Positions 37,152 to 49,852 of a DNA stretch of 64,000 nt are shown here, one piece after another; position 1 is the first letter of the stretch, and each line of letters starts with the position of its first letter. The position numbers were made by a program, and so were the translations under genes. The stretch lies in assembly GCA_013397455.1 (NCBI GenBank), contig VYZB01000238.1, positions 1,262,369 to 1,326,368 on the forward strand. Reading direction: 5' to 3'. This stretch comes from Crotophaga sulcirostris. Taxonomy: Eukaryota; Chordata; Aves; Cuculiformes; Crotophagidae. Under the pieces are notes generated by a model. That model did no database searches. It was not told the origin of the DNA and saw nothing but the letters and a program-made list of their open reading frames with translations.

Positions 37152-38028
37152 ATAGAAAGATAAAAGGAAAAAAAATGTGAATGATGTGCACAGCACGTTG
37201 AATCCTCAATTTAGCAGATTTAAAGTTGGCCTCCTGGCTTCACATACAGAGGTAAAAGGAAGGGAGGGAGGATGTCTTACATCAGTGAGTAGTCCAGGAG
37301 AGCTGCAGACCACACAGGGCTGTAGGTTTGTCAGAAGTTTCCTGCTTCTGTGTGGCTTTTGCTCTTGTCTACCTACATTTTATCACTGAGATGTAGCGAC
37401 AGCACTTTGGGTAAAAAAAGAGATGAGCAGAGGGAAAATAAGCAACATTTGCACTTAGATGCAGCAGAAGAACCATCTCACCCTGAGGGAAAGAAGCTAT
37501 TTATGCCTCTGCCTGCTGCCATGTCTGGTTCTGCCAAGGGTGAAGAGGTCAGAGCCTGTGCCCTGGGCTGATGCAGGGCAAGTTGACCTGACTTATTCTT
37601 ATCTGTGTCATAAACAAAAAAAACACCGATGCTATATAAAATAAAACACAAACAGGATATATTTGGGTCTCAATGACCAGTACTTGTAAGCTGGGAAATG
37701 CCTCCTTCATGAGTGACTGCCTTGAGTTTAACACGTCCCCCTCAATCCTGCAATGCTAGGCATGACCAAGACCCTTGTTAATTCTCTAGTCTCCAGCATA
37801 GGTCACACACAGGCCAGTATTCAGGTCACAAAGGAAACTGTTAATCTGGCATTCAGGGTACTTCTGCCTAGTTGTTAGAGATAGTCTTTTATGTATAATA
37901 TGCATACAATTTATAGGGCTTGGATGTACACTGCCAAATAATTCTGCTTCTCATCTCAGTCCCAGAGTCTGGTGCTAAGATAGGTTTATTTTTCATGTCA
38001 GTTCATATGTGGGTCCTCTTTTACAGTG
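37152..38028. other. Intergenic DNA without recognised features
   Basis: I see no gene; short ORFs only. Confidence 0.5.
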
Positions 38029-38254
38029 AATCATAGAATCATAGAATGGTTTGGGTTGGAAGGGACCTCAAAGATCATCCAGTTCCAACCCTCCTGCCAT
38101 GGGCAGGGACAACTCCCACCAGCCCAGGCTGCTCCAGGCCCCATCCAGCCTGGCCTTGAACACTTCCAGGGAGGGGGCATCCACAGCTTCCCTGGGCAAC
38201 TGTTTCAATGTCTCACCATCCTCATTGTGAAGAATTTCTTCCTAATGTCTAAAT
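38029..38254 (-). mobile_element. CR1 LINE 3' end fragment
   Basis: The segment starts with the tandem tail ATCATAGAATCATAGAATGG, then GGTTGGAAGGGACCTCAAAG and CCAGCCTGGCCTTGAACACT, and runs to AAGAATTTCTTCCTAATGTC. It is a reverse-oriented, 5'-truncated copy with a well-preserved tail. Confidence 0.96.
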
Positions 38255-40499
38255 CAGTGCATTTCCTTCAAAACAACCCCCAGAGGTGCTTCCAGGGGTA
38301 GTCAACATCAGAAATTACACCATCTCAGCAGTGTGGACCCCTGAGCCTTCCTTTTCTCTTCAGCATTGTCTTATGCTATCCCAGTCAGCATCACCCCCTC
38401 AGCTTCTCCTCACATTTCCCAGGCAATTTGAACCAATGAAACATGCACACCCTTTTTGAATCCATGGGTACTGTGCTGTGGGACACAACCTCCTTTGGGA
38501 GGAGGCAGCTCTAAGAAATGTTGACCTGAGCAGCTACTCTGCACTACCTGGCCTGTGTCCAGAGGTCACTCCCTGGGATGGAGGCCTTTGGCTGCCGAGA
38601 GAAATAGTCATGGCTGGCTCAGAAGCTGTGCTGCACCTACTCATTATTTTTCAGTCTTAACCTGAAAAGAAAAACATTTAATTAATATAATTTTACAGTC
38701 ATTGCTTATGTTTATGTTGTTTATAATGTTAAGCTTGTTTTCTAAAATCAGAAAAAGCCACTTTTCTCAGAAAATAAAATTATTTCCTTATTTTACTAAG
38801 CTTGGGTGATTGCTCTTCCTGTGATTTGAAAAAGGATGATCCAAAATTTTTATGCTGTTATCATTTGTATGGAGAGAAGTTGCAGAAGAACATGTAAAAA
38901 GAGGTTTTAGAGTGCAGAGCTTTTAATCTGAAATTTTGCCAATTGCAGGACATAGCAAATTATACAGCGATCCTACAGAAGCAACTTCTCTGGTATTTTC
39001 CCACTGCAGCAATGCCCAAATTCTGATGCCATGGCCGTAGATTGATTTTTTAAGGCTTTAAAGAGGTGTAAACTCTGAGCTTCTGGAAACCAAACTAGTT
39101 GTAAAGTAAGCAATATTTTATAAAATCTCTTGTAATTGTTATCCAAAACTTTTTGTTCAGAGATGGTCCCAGACTTGCTGCACAGAAGCAGTATTTACAC
39201 ACCACTGTTTGAGAAGGCAGGCGGGTTTAAGTTAGGCACGTGCACTGGGGCATTACACAAGCACTTTCTGTATTTGAGCACTGCCTCTCCAGCATGACGT
39301 GTGCTTTACTGAAATGGTTAAAAATCACAGAAAAATGGTACTTCCGAAGGAGAAGTTGGGGGAAGGGAAGCAAGGAGGTGAAGCAGATGTGTCTAACTCA
39401 GGCTGTTTTACAAGCTATGACTCCAGCACTTGGTACTGAGCATATGCTATATTTTCTACTTGAAAGCTGACTGCCACTTCAAATGAAAATGGGTTTGTAT
39501 GTGCTGCACCATAAAATTACACAGACACAGAAGTCCACACTTAACTAGCTGTTTACCTCTGTGTTCTACCACAGCACATAAGTTATAATCAGAGGAAGGA
39601 AACTCCTAAGAGATCTGAAGGCTTTAATTGTTTCAGCGTGCAGATGGTTTGCATTACAGCAAATCAACACAGCTCAAGGTCAATCCATAGTTCAGCAATA
39701 GCTCCTTTGGCAAGTGAATTTAGCTTGTTTACGCCTCTTCTGGGGAAGGTTTATGAGCTTTGTTACTTATTTTATAGATATTGCTAGGCTCAAGAAACAC
39801 CCCAACAGGTGAAACTGGAGAAGTGTAGGTTGCCGTGGCCATTTCCTTCATGTCTGGTACTAGGCAATTTTTAGAGCAGCTAAATATAGCTGTTTTCCTA
39901 CAACATTTGAACACTTTGTTTCAACATGTTCTCTTTTCTGTCACTGACATAAAAATATGCTGTTACAGACTCACCAAGACACCTGGACTAAGTCTGATTT
40001 TCTTTGCTGTGTTGAGATTCCCCACAAAACCACTGCACCTAGACACTGAGGTCTGACACAGGTAGCTACTCTTGCTCTTAGCTATCAGTCTGAGCTGCCC
40101 CTCTCCCAGAGGCTACGGATCCCTCTTCACAGGCAGCTCAGCTGTTCATGAAGCAGCTGCTGAACTGCTTCAATTTAGGGCTTAAATGATTATGATAAAC
40201 TGGAACCAATTTTGATTATTTTTCTTTAATAGCACCAGGCTGAAATCTACCACAGTCCAGCAGCTGCTTCATTAGCTGAGCCTTCCTTCCAGGTGAAATG
40301 GAGCCCGCCAAGAGGAAAACAGGCTGGGCACCAGGGCAAGGGGGGGTCTACTGTAATGATACCAAGGTAAGATGTCACTGGCCAGAGGTTGGAAACCTCC
40401 ATGTAGGAGAGGAACACAAAGTACTCTGGGGCACAAAGCATCAGCCTGCACGAGCCACAAGTACTTTCTACTGCCATACACCAACTGGATCCCAGATTG
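38255..40499. other. Intergenic DNA without recognised features
   Basis: AT-rich; I see no gene. Confidence 0.5.
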
Positions 40500-40988
40500 T
40501 GCTGCAGCACAAGGACATGGAGCTGTTGGAGGGGGTCCAGAGGAGGGCCACAAATATGATCAGCAGGCTGGAGCACCTCACCTATGAGGACAGACTCAGA
40601 GAGCTGGAGTTGTTCAGCCTCAAGAAGAGAAGGCTTCTGGGAGGCCTTACATCAGCCTTCCAGTACCTGAAGGGGGCCTACAAGAAAGCTGGAGAGGGAC
40701 TTTTTACAAGGGTGTGTAGTAACAGGACAAGGGGTATGGCTTTAAACTGAAGGACAGTAGATTTAGATTAGATATAAGGAAGAAATTCTTCACTATGGTG
40801 GTGTTGAGGCACCAGAACAGGTTGACCATGGAGGTAGTGGAGGCCCCATGCCCAGAAGCATTTAAGGTCAGGTTGAATGGGGCTCTGAGCAACCTGATGT
40901 AGTTAAAGACGTCCCTGCTCCTGCAGGGGGTGGACTAGATGACCTGTGAAGGTACCTTCCAGCCCAAAGCATTCTATGATTCTATGAT
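40500..40988 (+). mobile_element. CR1 LINE, 5'-truncated, diverged
   Basis: The plus strand reads [40 protein letters not shown] and [17 protein letters not shown], then a 3'UTR ending CATTCTATGATTCTATGATC. It has more substitutions in its 3'UTR than the copies at 2.2 and 38.0 kb (for example GACCATGGAGGTAGTGGAGG in place of CCCAGGGAAGCTGTGGATG), so it is older or of another subfamily. Confidence 0.94.
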
Positions 40989-43900
40989 CTGTCCGGGTAG
41001 CTGCCATTACTCAGGCAATACCAGCAATACCGACTGTTAAAAAAACTAATTCAGCAAACACAGTATATTTTTTCTGTTTTAAAAGGAATGGTCTTTGGTC
41101 CTCACACCTTGTCTTTGAGTTCTGCAGATCAGTGCTTATTCCCATCAGTCATATACTGTGTCCATCATTTACCCTCTACCTCTTGCTCTGCAGTGGCGGT
41201 GCCAGCCCCCCACTTTTGCGGCAGCACTGTGTTTTCCCACCTGTACTCAGTGTCTGGTGTGGCAGGCCTGGAGAGAAGCCACAGCAATGCATTGCCACAG
41301 AGGGATTACATACATTTGACTCAATATGTCAATGTCCATATGTGCAGGTAATTTAACACTGCAGGTTCTCCTCCCCTGAAATGCGGCCAGATTATCAGAG
41401 TCACAGGACAATTGAAAGATGGGTTGTACCTCAAGGTCAGAAAGTAATCAGTGAACTTGCAGACCTCAAACTATGTCAGAACCATCACTGAATGTAGCAT
41501 CACAGCTATTGCTCAGGCCGGCTGGCAGCACTCACCCCTGCTCCGAGGTCGAGTAGATACCCTTACAAGGAAATGCAATGATTTGCCCCCCTCCTTGGTG
41601 AGACTCAGTCAGGCACACCCACCACTGTAAATCTGTGAATCCAGCTTTACTGGGTCCATTTAAAATAACTTTGGGAGGCAAAAGGCAGCCTGATCTTTAG
41701 TTCAAATTCTTCACAGAGATAATAAGCTGAGGTGCATTTAGAGGACAGTGTGTAAGGTTTGTCTAGCTCCTAACTTGGACAAGAGGCTGCAGGCATCTGG
41801 GCCAGAAGGCACGCGGCTGCCAAAATGAAGCAGGCAGCTGAAAGCAGCACAAACTCCCTCCATCAGCCCTGCCAAGAGATTCTGCAGGTCAGCTATTGAA
41901 ATGATTTGCACATCAGCATATTTCAAATTTTAAATGCAGCTTTTTCCAAAAGACCACAGCAAGAGCATCTGTAAAGAAGGGGGGAAAGCAATTTCCTACA
42001 GAATCCATTTCCTTACCTCAGCACCAGAAAGGTGGAAGGTTTTCCTAAAACTGGCACGGAGGGCATATCTGTGACATGGAGACAATTACTGGAAGTAACC
42101 AGTGAAACTGCCAAATCTGATTACAGCAGAACTGCCAGAAATTTTTTCCTTCTTAATTGCAGCCAAAACCCACAGGTGACTTAAGGAAACAAAAGTGTGG
42201 GGAAGAGTGTGGAATGACCAGGCAAGGCTGCTTTTACGCATGGTGCTTTAGCACAGTCTAGAGGATTTGTCTATGAAATGCTGCCAACCACTGGACCACG
42301 GCCAATTCAACTGAAAATTCGGGTAGCCAGGGGTATGTGGGATAGAGGCACACACACTTCCCCCACCTCAGAGGCCCCATGTCTGCTAACCTCTCTTTCT
42401 GGCTCAGGATGTGGTGTAGTTCCTGTCCCCAGCTTTGGGACACTCTGTGCTGACTTCCCAGCAGGCAATATCAGTCCGAAGAAGGCTCAAAACTGTGAGT
42501 TGAGGAAATTTTAAAGAAAAATGAAGATGGTTAATAGATGTTTACAAACTGTTAGTGAAACCTGATCTGTTGCAGCAAAAGTCTGCTCTCACTGACTCTG
42601 CTGGACCCCTACGTGTCCTTTTTCACTGTCTAACCTAATACAATGATTCTCATACCAAAAAGCGTGACTGTCCTGGGAGGTCCAGACTGTGTGATGGGAG
42701 ACAGACAGAGGCAAGAAAAGATCCAGATGGCTCATGCCAGCTCTCTTTGTCCTCTTTCTGTTGCTGTCTTCCTCTTCCTTTATCAGTGAAAGTTTCCCCT
42801 CTCTTATGCCCCACCACGGGGCATGTGCACATGTGGTGAGCAAGTCCTGTGCAGGGCAAAAGGATCTGGCAGCAAGGGGGTGAAACCAGGTGGCTCAGCG
42901 AGTGTGGATTGATGTGGGGGTAGCTATGGGAGCAGCACAGCACAGCTTGGAAGGTTCCTGCTAGGAGACAAGAGTACAGGACCTAAGAAAGATGTTTTGG
43001 CAAAAGGAGAGGACCCTTGATCTACCCCCAGAGTAATGTTAAGGACACTTCTCATACAGACAGCAGCTGCCTATTTACAACCGGAAATATGGATTCTCTG
43101 TGTTTCCAAAACACTTATTTCTTGTATTCATTCACTCAAATAAGTTGTTCCTGTCTCTAGCTGTATCTGTTAATTGTGGAAGAAAGAGTCTAAAGAACTC
43201 AGTAAAATCATAGTTCACAAATGCAGCTGTCAGAGACTTCATTCCTTCCACTCTCTTACGCTGTTACCTCTGAATTTACCCTATCTGGACTCATCAATTT
43301 TAAGAATCAATCCTTGCCTTCCCCAGATTACAGATTCTGTAACAAATTCAGGAATATCCATAGAAGTTTCAAGTAAAGCATAAAGAAAAGACAACCAAGT
43401 TCTCAGAATATAACTCTGTGCCACATAGTGCCTCTATTCATCTATAATACTCTGCAACAAAAAGCTCATCCTCAGCACGACTACAAGTAGCAGGTATGCA
43501 CAGAACATTATTCACAGTGTCACCATTTCCAAAAACTCCTTCCACTTCTGATCTCCCAGATTGAGCCATATTTGAGGTAGAATGAAACAGCAGATTTGCA
43601 TACCATGGGCACCTGCCTCTTGCTGGAAGAAGGAAGAAAAGAAAGCTGGAGGCTAGAGACTAAAAATTAAATCAGCACATCTGAAAACCAATGCCAAATT
43701 GACTTGCTGAAGGCCATATCTAATCAGTTATTAGTAGAGCAAGGACTGCAAATCTGGCTTCCTCAGCCCCAGTTTCACACTCTAATTCCTACCTCCAACA
43801 AATTGCTTTATAATAATCATAAGACCTGATTAGTCATACATGTAGATAAGGAAATCTCTCTTCAAGGTTATTGTAAAGGCAAATATTAATCAGGATGCCA

Positions 43901-46900
43901 AAAGGAAGGTCAAAGGAAGAGGACAGTGCAAATGGAAAACTCAAGAGTGGAGCATGAACTGAGCAATGTTCTTCTAAACAGAAGTTTAGGAGTATTTGGG
44001 AAATGTAAAAGTAGTGGTTAACCTTGATAAACACAGGCCTTCCTTCCCCAGAGAATAATGTTGCAGAATTGTCTGATATGATCGTTGTGACAGAAAAGCT
44101 TAGTGAAATCAAGACAATATAATTTTATCCAGAAGTCAGTTAGGTGATGTCAGCCCCAGGAAGGACGCACAGTGCTGACCTCATCCTGCTGCCCCATGGA
44201 AACTATCACCACAGTTTTGTTCTCACTTAGGATTGTAAAGCAAAATAATCAATGATGGCATTTATCTTGCTGTAAACACTCTATCAGAAAAGACAAAGCC
44301 TTAAAAGGGGACTGACCATGGCTACATACACACTTGCAAATACTGGTGGAGAAAGAGATGGAGGAGTGTAGGGTATGATTTAGCAAATCATTTTATTCAG
44401 TTATCTAGGTGACTGCAACACATCAGTAGGCAAAGTACCTGAAATGGACTGCTCTCTGTTGGGCCAGGAGCTGATCCAAAACTCACCCTTAGGAGAGGCC
44501 TCTTGATTAAGAACTGGGTCACAGAAAAGAGAAGTAGCTGGAGGATTCAGGATGCTGTGTATATTTTATAGGAAAATCAGCACACTGCTCCACCTTGCAG
44601 CCTCCTCTCTTTATGACCAGGATCCTGACTTTGCAGGTGGTTCAAATCTGAATCAAGATGGGAAATCAAGTGGAAGTGGCTGCATCCCCCAGTCTGTATG
44701 CACACAGAGGAAACAGTCTTGTGGGCTTCTCTGTGTCAGCCCAACTGAAACATGCCTGCAGATTACAAGTAGAATGTTTGCTGAGAAAATATACAGAAGA
44801 TATGCTCAATAGAAGAGGTTTCAATGAACACCTACTTTACTTGCTAAGTATGTCAAACCTCTCAAACATACTTTCTTCCTATTTTCTTCCATGTAACATG
44901 AATTTCTTTTCTTGGCAAGCCAAAACAGATGTAAATACAAAAGTCTCATAAGAAACCTAAAGGTCACAGGGGATCAGGATGCAAAACTACCTCTGGGAAA
45001 AAATCTCATCTGGAATATCACATCCATAATGTAAGATGTATATCTTGAATGAAGCGATGAAGGGACTTACCTCATTTTTGAAAGGGTTGTTATGTCATTT
45101 GTGAAATAAGCATTCATAGAAATAAAAAAAAATAATTACTGATCAGCAGGATATTCTTTGTAGAACAAACCAGATCTAAAAAGCTTGTAAGAGTCTACAT
45201 TTTGTAGCTCTTTCTCTGTGTTTAGAAGAAATAGCATAACAGCCTTTTGTATCTGGGCAGCTTCTTTTGCTTGGCAGTAAAGGATCAGAAGGTCATAGGA
45301 ACAAGTGGCACAAGGTCCCCACTGGGATCTACGCTGCAGGAATGGAGGCTTAAAATAGCTTAAATAAAAAGGGTGGGGGAAAGATGATAAAATGACGATT
45401 GCTTGAGATCTCCCACAAATGCTATGAGAACCCAGTATGTTCTGATCCTGACAGCTCCCCAGAAGTGTAACTAGTATGACTTCAATGCTGTTGCTTTTAA
45501 GCAACACATGACTGGTGACAGTTTCTTTCTTCCCAGTAAGTACATTGAAGCATTAAGGCTTACTTGATTGCTGAATTTTTACGCAGTTATACACACTATT
45601 TTTAGAGTAAAATGGGGAATATGTAATTTCTTATCCACAATTCCCATGGAGCAGATCAACATGAGACAACACATTCAAGAATGGAGTTTCACTATAGAAC
45701 AAGATCTCTGAGAGAAGATGAAAAGCCACGCAGTGCACACACAGAAATGGGGAGAAATCAGGTTCATGCAATGGGCAGTCTCCTCTGCACTGAGAAGGAG
45801 TTTGGAGGGCAGCTTTTAGGCAGTGTCACCAGTTAGAGGAAGCCATGAATCAGTAAGGAAAAACGCTACCTCCTGTTGTTTTATTCCTACTCTCTGAGCA
45901 ACAAGGCTTTACATTCCTGTAAGATAAACAGGACTACATCAGAACAACACAGGGCTCCATTTTCTACCTGTTTTCCTAACAGCTGTCTGTGTGGCTGCTG
46001 GTTGGCAAGCTACTTGGATCAAAGACTGGGAACAAATATTTTCATATCTTCACCCAGCAATGTTATCATTAAAAATAATCAAAAGCCGCTCCCCACCTTC
46101 CTTCCACACCAGGGAAGGTTTTGCATCATGCCCTTCCTGCACTGAGTCAAAAGGCAGCAGCAATATCTTCTCTGTACATTTCCAACAGCTGCTAATGCCA
46201 TAAGTCAACAAAAGAAGTCTGATACTGTAAAAAAAAAAAAAAGAAATAGTATATATATCCAAGAATATTTTAGGCAATATAGATGAGAAAATGGGAGGAG
46301 AGTTTCACAACAGTTCTGTCTTTCTCTTCTAATTGACTCTCACTGCCATCTTGCTGTTTGCTTAGGTTAGGTCTATGTGGGGTGAATTAAGTACTCTGCA
46401 GTCCTGTCTCCAGCCCAGCTACTTTCCTGAACATTCAAATGCAAAATAAAACCAGCCTCGTGAATAAGCACACTAGAAGCCGTGTGATATTAAATACTTC
46501 TTTGGAGTCTTGTCCTCTTGGAAACCAGTAACCCCTGTGAATTAATAGATTGAGACAGACCTGACGCTGCTGCTGGTAATTCCATTTAGGTCAAAGTGTT
46601 TTATGGATGCAAAGTAAATAATCAGGCAGCCTGTGAAGAGGGGAATGAAAGCCAGTGTCACCCTTTTTACCAGCCTATATCTAACACAAAGGTGAAGTTT
46701 AGTTGTCCATCTGCCATCTACAGCACTTGGACTTTTAAGAAAAGTCAGTGTTACATTTGCACTGGGACAGACTCACAGGGGCTGGCATGCACCCCCCACT
46801 CCCCAGTTTCCCAGCCAGTAAGGGACTCAAGACTCTATCACAGTTAGTGATTTATCTCACACCACCTGGGTAACTTCCATGTACAATCATAATCTATAGC

Positions 46901-48938
46901 ATATAACAACAAAATACCCCTCTTCAAGCACGCATGTTTGGATGCAGGCAGCCAACATTCATTTACCTACACACACTCCTTCAAAACCAGTTGCCCTAGC
47001 GATTGCTGTCCTGATCTGCATGTTGAAAATCTGCCCTAAAGATAAGAGAGAAACTGCTCTGATCTCTTTGCTGCAAACTGTCACAAGCACAATCCTAAGG
47101 ATCCTGGCTTGTTGCCAGCTCCCTCTTCCACTCGCTCAGGCGGAGCCTGGCCACCCCTCACATTGTGTGCAGCTATACAACCCACACAACACTTTATTAG
47201 AGGAACAGTTCTCCTTGAACTTCTTCTCCAGCAAGATTAGGCAATGCTATTTGAATATCGGAGAACCACCCGGTATGCAGAGGATGTGCAAGCCTATATT
47301 ACTTGTATTAAATTTGAAATGGAATCATCTGTGTTCTGCTGAGTCTGCTGAGTTACAGGGAAGATATTAATAACTTTGAATTAGGAAGAAAACTGCCACA
47401 ATAAAAAAAAATGCAGATGGTATTTTATATCCTACACCCGGCACAACACTGACAGCAGGAACTGGAAAGGATAATGGAAAAATGCGTGTGGTAAGAATAG
47501 TCTGTATTAGAAATAAATGGTGGAAGAAGAACATTGATCTTACAATGACAGCTGACAAAACAGCAGGTTGAAGCTGGCCACATTACTAGGGAAACAGATA
47601 TCATTTTCTAGGGAGACTACAAACCTCAGGTATATGCATATGAAAACATGTAACTGTGCAAAAATCAAAAGTGCATTTTAAATGTGCCCCTCATCTAACA
47701 GCAGTATTTTCCCATAATTTGAAGCCTTGTCTGCCTTTTCTATGTAACTAGAAAATCAGAGCTGTTTGACTGGAGTTGATCTGGTTGCTAAAAAAACGAT
47801 AATTGATCTTCTCTGGTTTTCAACGATGTGTTCTTTAAGCAGTGAGCTTGCTACCTTTCTCTTTGAAGGGTCAAACCTATATATTATCCAAGTCTTGTAA
47901 ATGGAAAAACAAAACCAACAACCCCAACTTAAGAAAAAAAGTTTGAAGATAGATTTACTAATCAAAATGTGTGATTTTTAGCAACTTTTAAAAAACATGG
48001 TGGTGTAACAACATGACTGTGATTGCTTCTATGGGCTGAGAATTCCTGCCAGGTGCCAGTGAGCTGAAGTCCACTGTGTTAAAAATATCAATTCTAGTAT
48101 TATGTTATTTGGTGGTATGATGATAAAGGTCCCCTCACCACATGCCTCATCCAGTCTTTATTTATTGGACTTCAAGATCCACTTTTAATTTTAAAAAGTC
48201 TTCCTTGTTTAAATGTGTCTTTTGTATTCATCCCACTCACAATATTCAAATACTGCATCAATCACCACAGGGCCAAGCATTTATTCAGTCTGCTCTAGCA
48301 AACCTGACAGACTATACTATGATGCCTGCACCACAGAATACTAAAGATGTCCAAACATCTGACGTAGTAAATTAGACTTCTCAAACATGTTGCAATTAAT
48401 TTATAATTTAAAGATCTTAAGTCAGCATTGTGCAAAGCCCATTTTAATAATACCCACTAATATCCCTAAAAAGAAGGCTGCAGACAGTAGTGCCCCAAGA
48501 ACTGCTGTGGATACTCTTGAAGTATTTTTGAAAGCCTGGGACTAATTTTTAGTTTATATAATCTATCAAGGCTTTTATTGTTGCCAAATGGATTTCCCTA
48601 AAAGTAGCCTGAGCAATATATACAATTAGAACTGAAATCAGCTTCAAGTTTGGTTTAAAACTTCTCCCAGTCACTGGAAAAAATGAAATCATGCTCCACC
48701 TGCCAAAACAAACATAATGCAGTTTTCCTCTTCTTCTTTCAACTACCACCAAGCATAACCAGGTTTAGCAGAGATTTGAAATACACAGGTCATAAAACCC
48801 ATGCCCACTGTACAGAGCACAGACCACTACCAAGCGTTAGTAGAGGAGAGGAATCAACAGTAGCTTTCACTATTCATCAAGTGCTGTACATCTCCATCAT
48901 GATATTTTGCTCTATATTGTCAATTCTTTCCCAAAGGA

Positions 48939-48971
48939 AAAAAAGAGACATCTCTTTTAAAAAGAGATGTC
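48939..48971. repeat. Compound palindrome with repeated AAAAGAGA units
   Basis: Within 33 bases, AAAAGAGA, then TCTCTTTT, then AAAAGAGA alternate. The right part (48947-48971) is a perfect inverted repeat with 12-bp arms GACATCTCTTTT / AAAAGAGATGTC and one central base. Overlapping it on the left is an 8-bp arm pair spaced by CA. Confidence 0.85.
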
Positions 48972-49831
48972 AAACTACCTGACCTCTGAGTGGGAAGCAC
49001 TGGAACTACTTTCAGTTCCAGTTATATTTAGATTATAACCTCAGTGCCCAGACAGGTCCAGGTGTTTCTGTATTTGCACTGTGAGATCCTCTCAGCCTTC
49101 TCCACAGCAGATTCATGCATTTCGAAGCAATCTGGGGGCTGTTGCTATCCAAGCCATTTGGGATAGCCTATGTCCCTTTCTATACTTTACCAAGTGCCTC
49201 AGGTCTTGCACAAACCTCATATCTGACCATCCTCTGTCTTTGGGAAAAGCTGCGTGCAGTGAGATCTCTTTGGAACAGCGTGCCATCTTAAAGGAGAAAA
49301 GAAATTGTACCTGTGGCTCATACATAAGACATTTTAACATTTTGATCTATCTGGGATGAAAAAAAAAACATGAAAAAATTAAAATCTGCATAATGGCTTT
49401 GATACTTCTTAGACTTTGAGAAGCCCTTGGCACTGTCAGTCAGAAGGTGTTGCTCCTATAACAGGCGATGTGGTAGCATAGGAGAGGACTGCTGGAAAGG
49501 GGCTCTATTCATCCCCCTCTGCTCATTCCTGGAAGAAACTGGCAGCTCTTTCTGCAGCTCTTTCTGAGTGCTCTGTTGCAAGACCACAGAGAATCTATAT
49601 CCATCATTTCCTCTTTAATCTCTATGGGAAACCTTTTCAGGAGGGAAATACGTAAGGCCACACAATTAGCAAAGCACCATCTCCTTTTCACCTGAGCCAT
49701 ATATTTCTGCCATTGGGTACACAGAATATGTTTGATATTCTGAGTTTCATTTACAAGTATTTAACCCCACAGCCTTAGTGATCTATAAAAATAGCTACAT
49801 AAAGTAATTTCCTAGATTTTTTTATAATGAA

Positions 49832-49852
49832 ATGTGTGTGTGTGTGTGTGTA
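49832..49852. repeat. (GT)n microsatellite
   Basis: About ten TG units, followed by an alternating purine-pyrimidine stretch ATGCATGCACATGCACACA. Confidence 0.9.
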
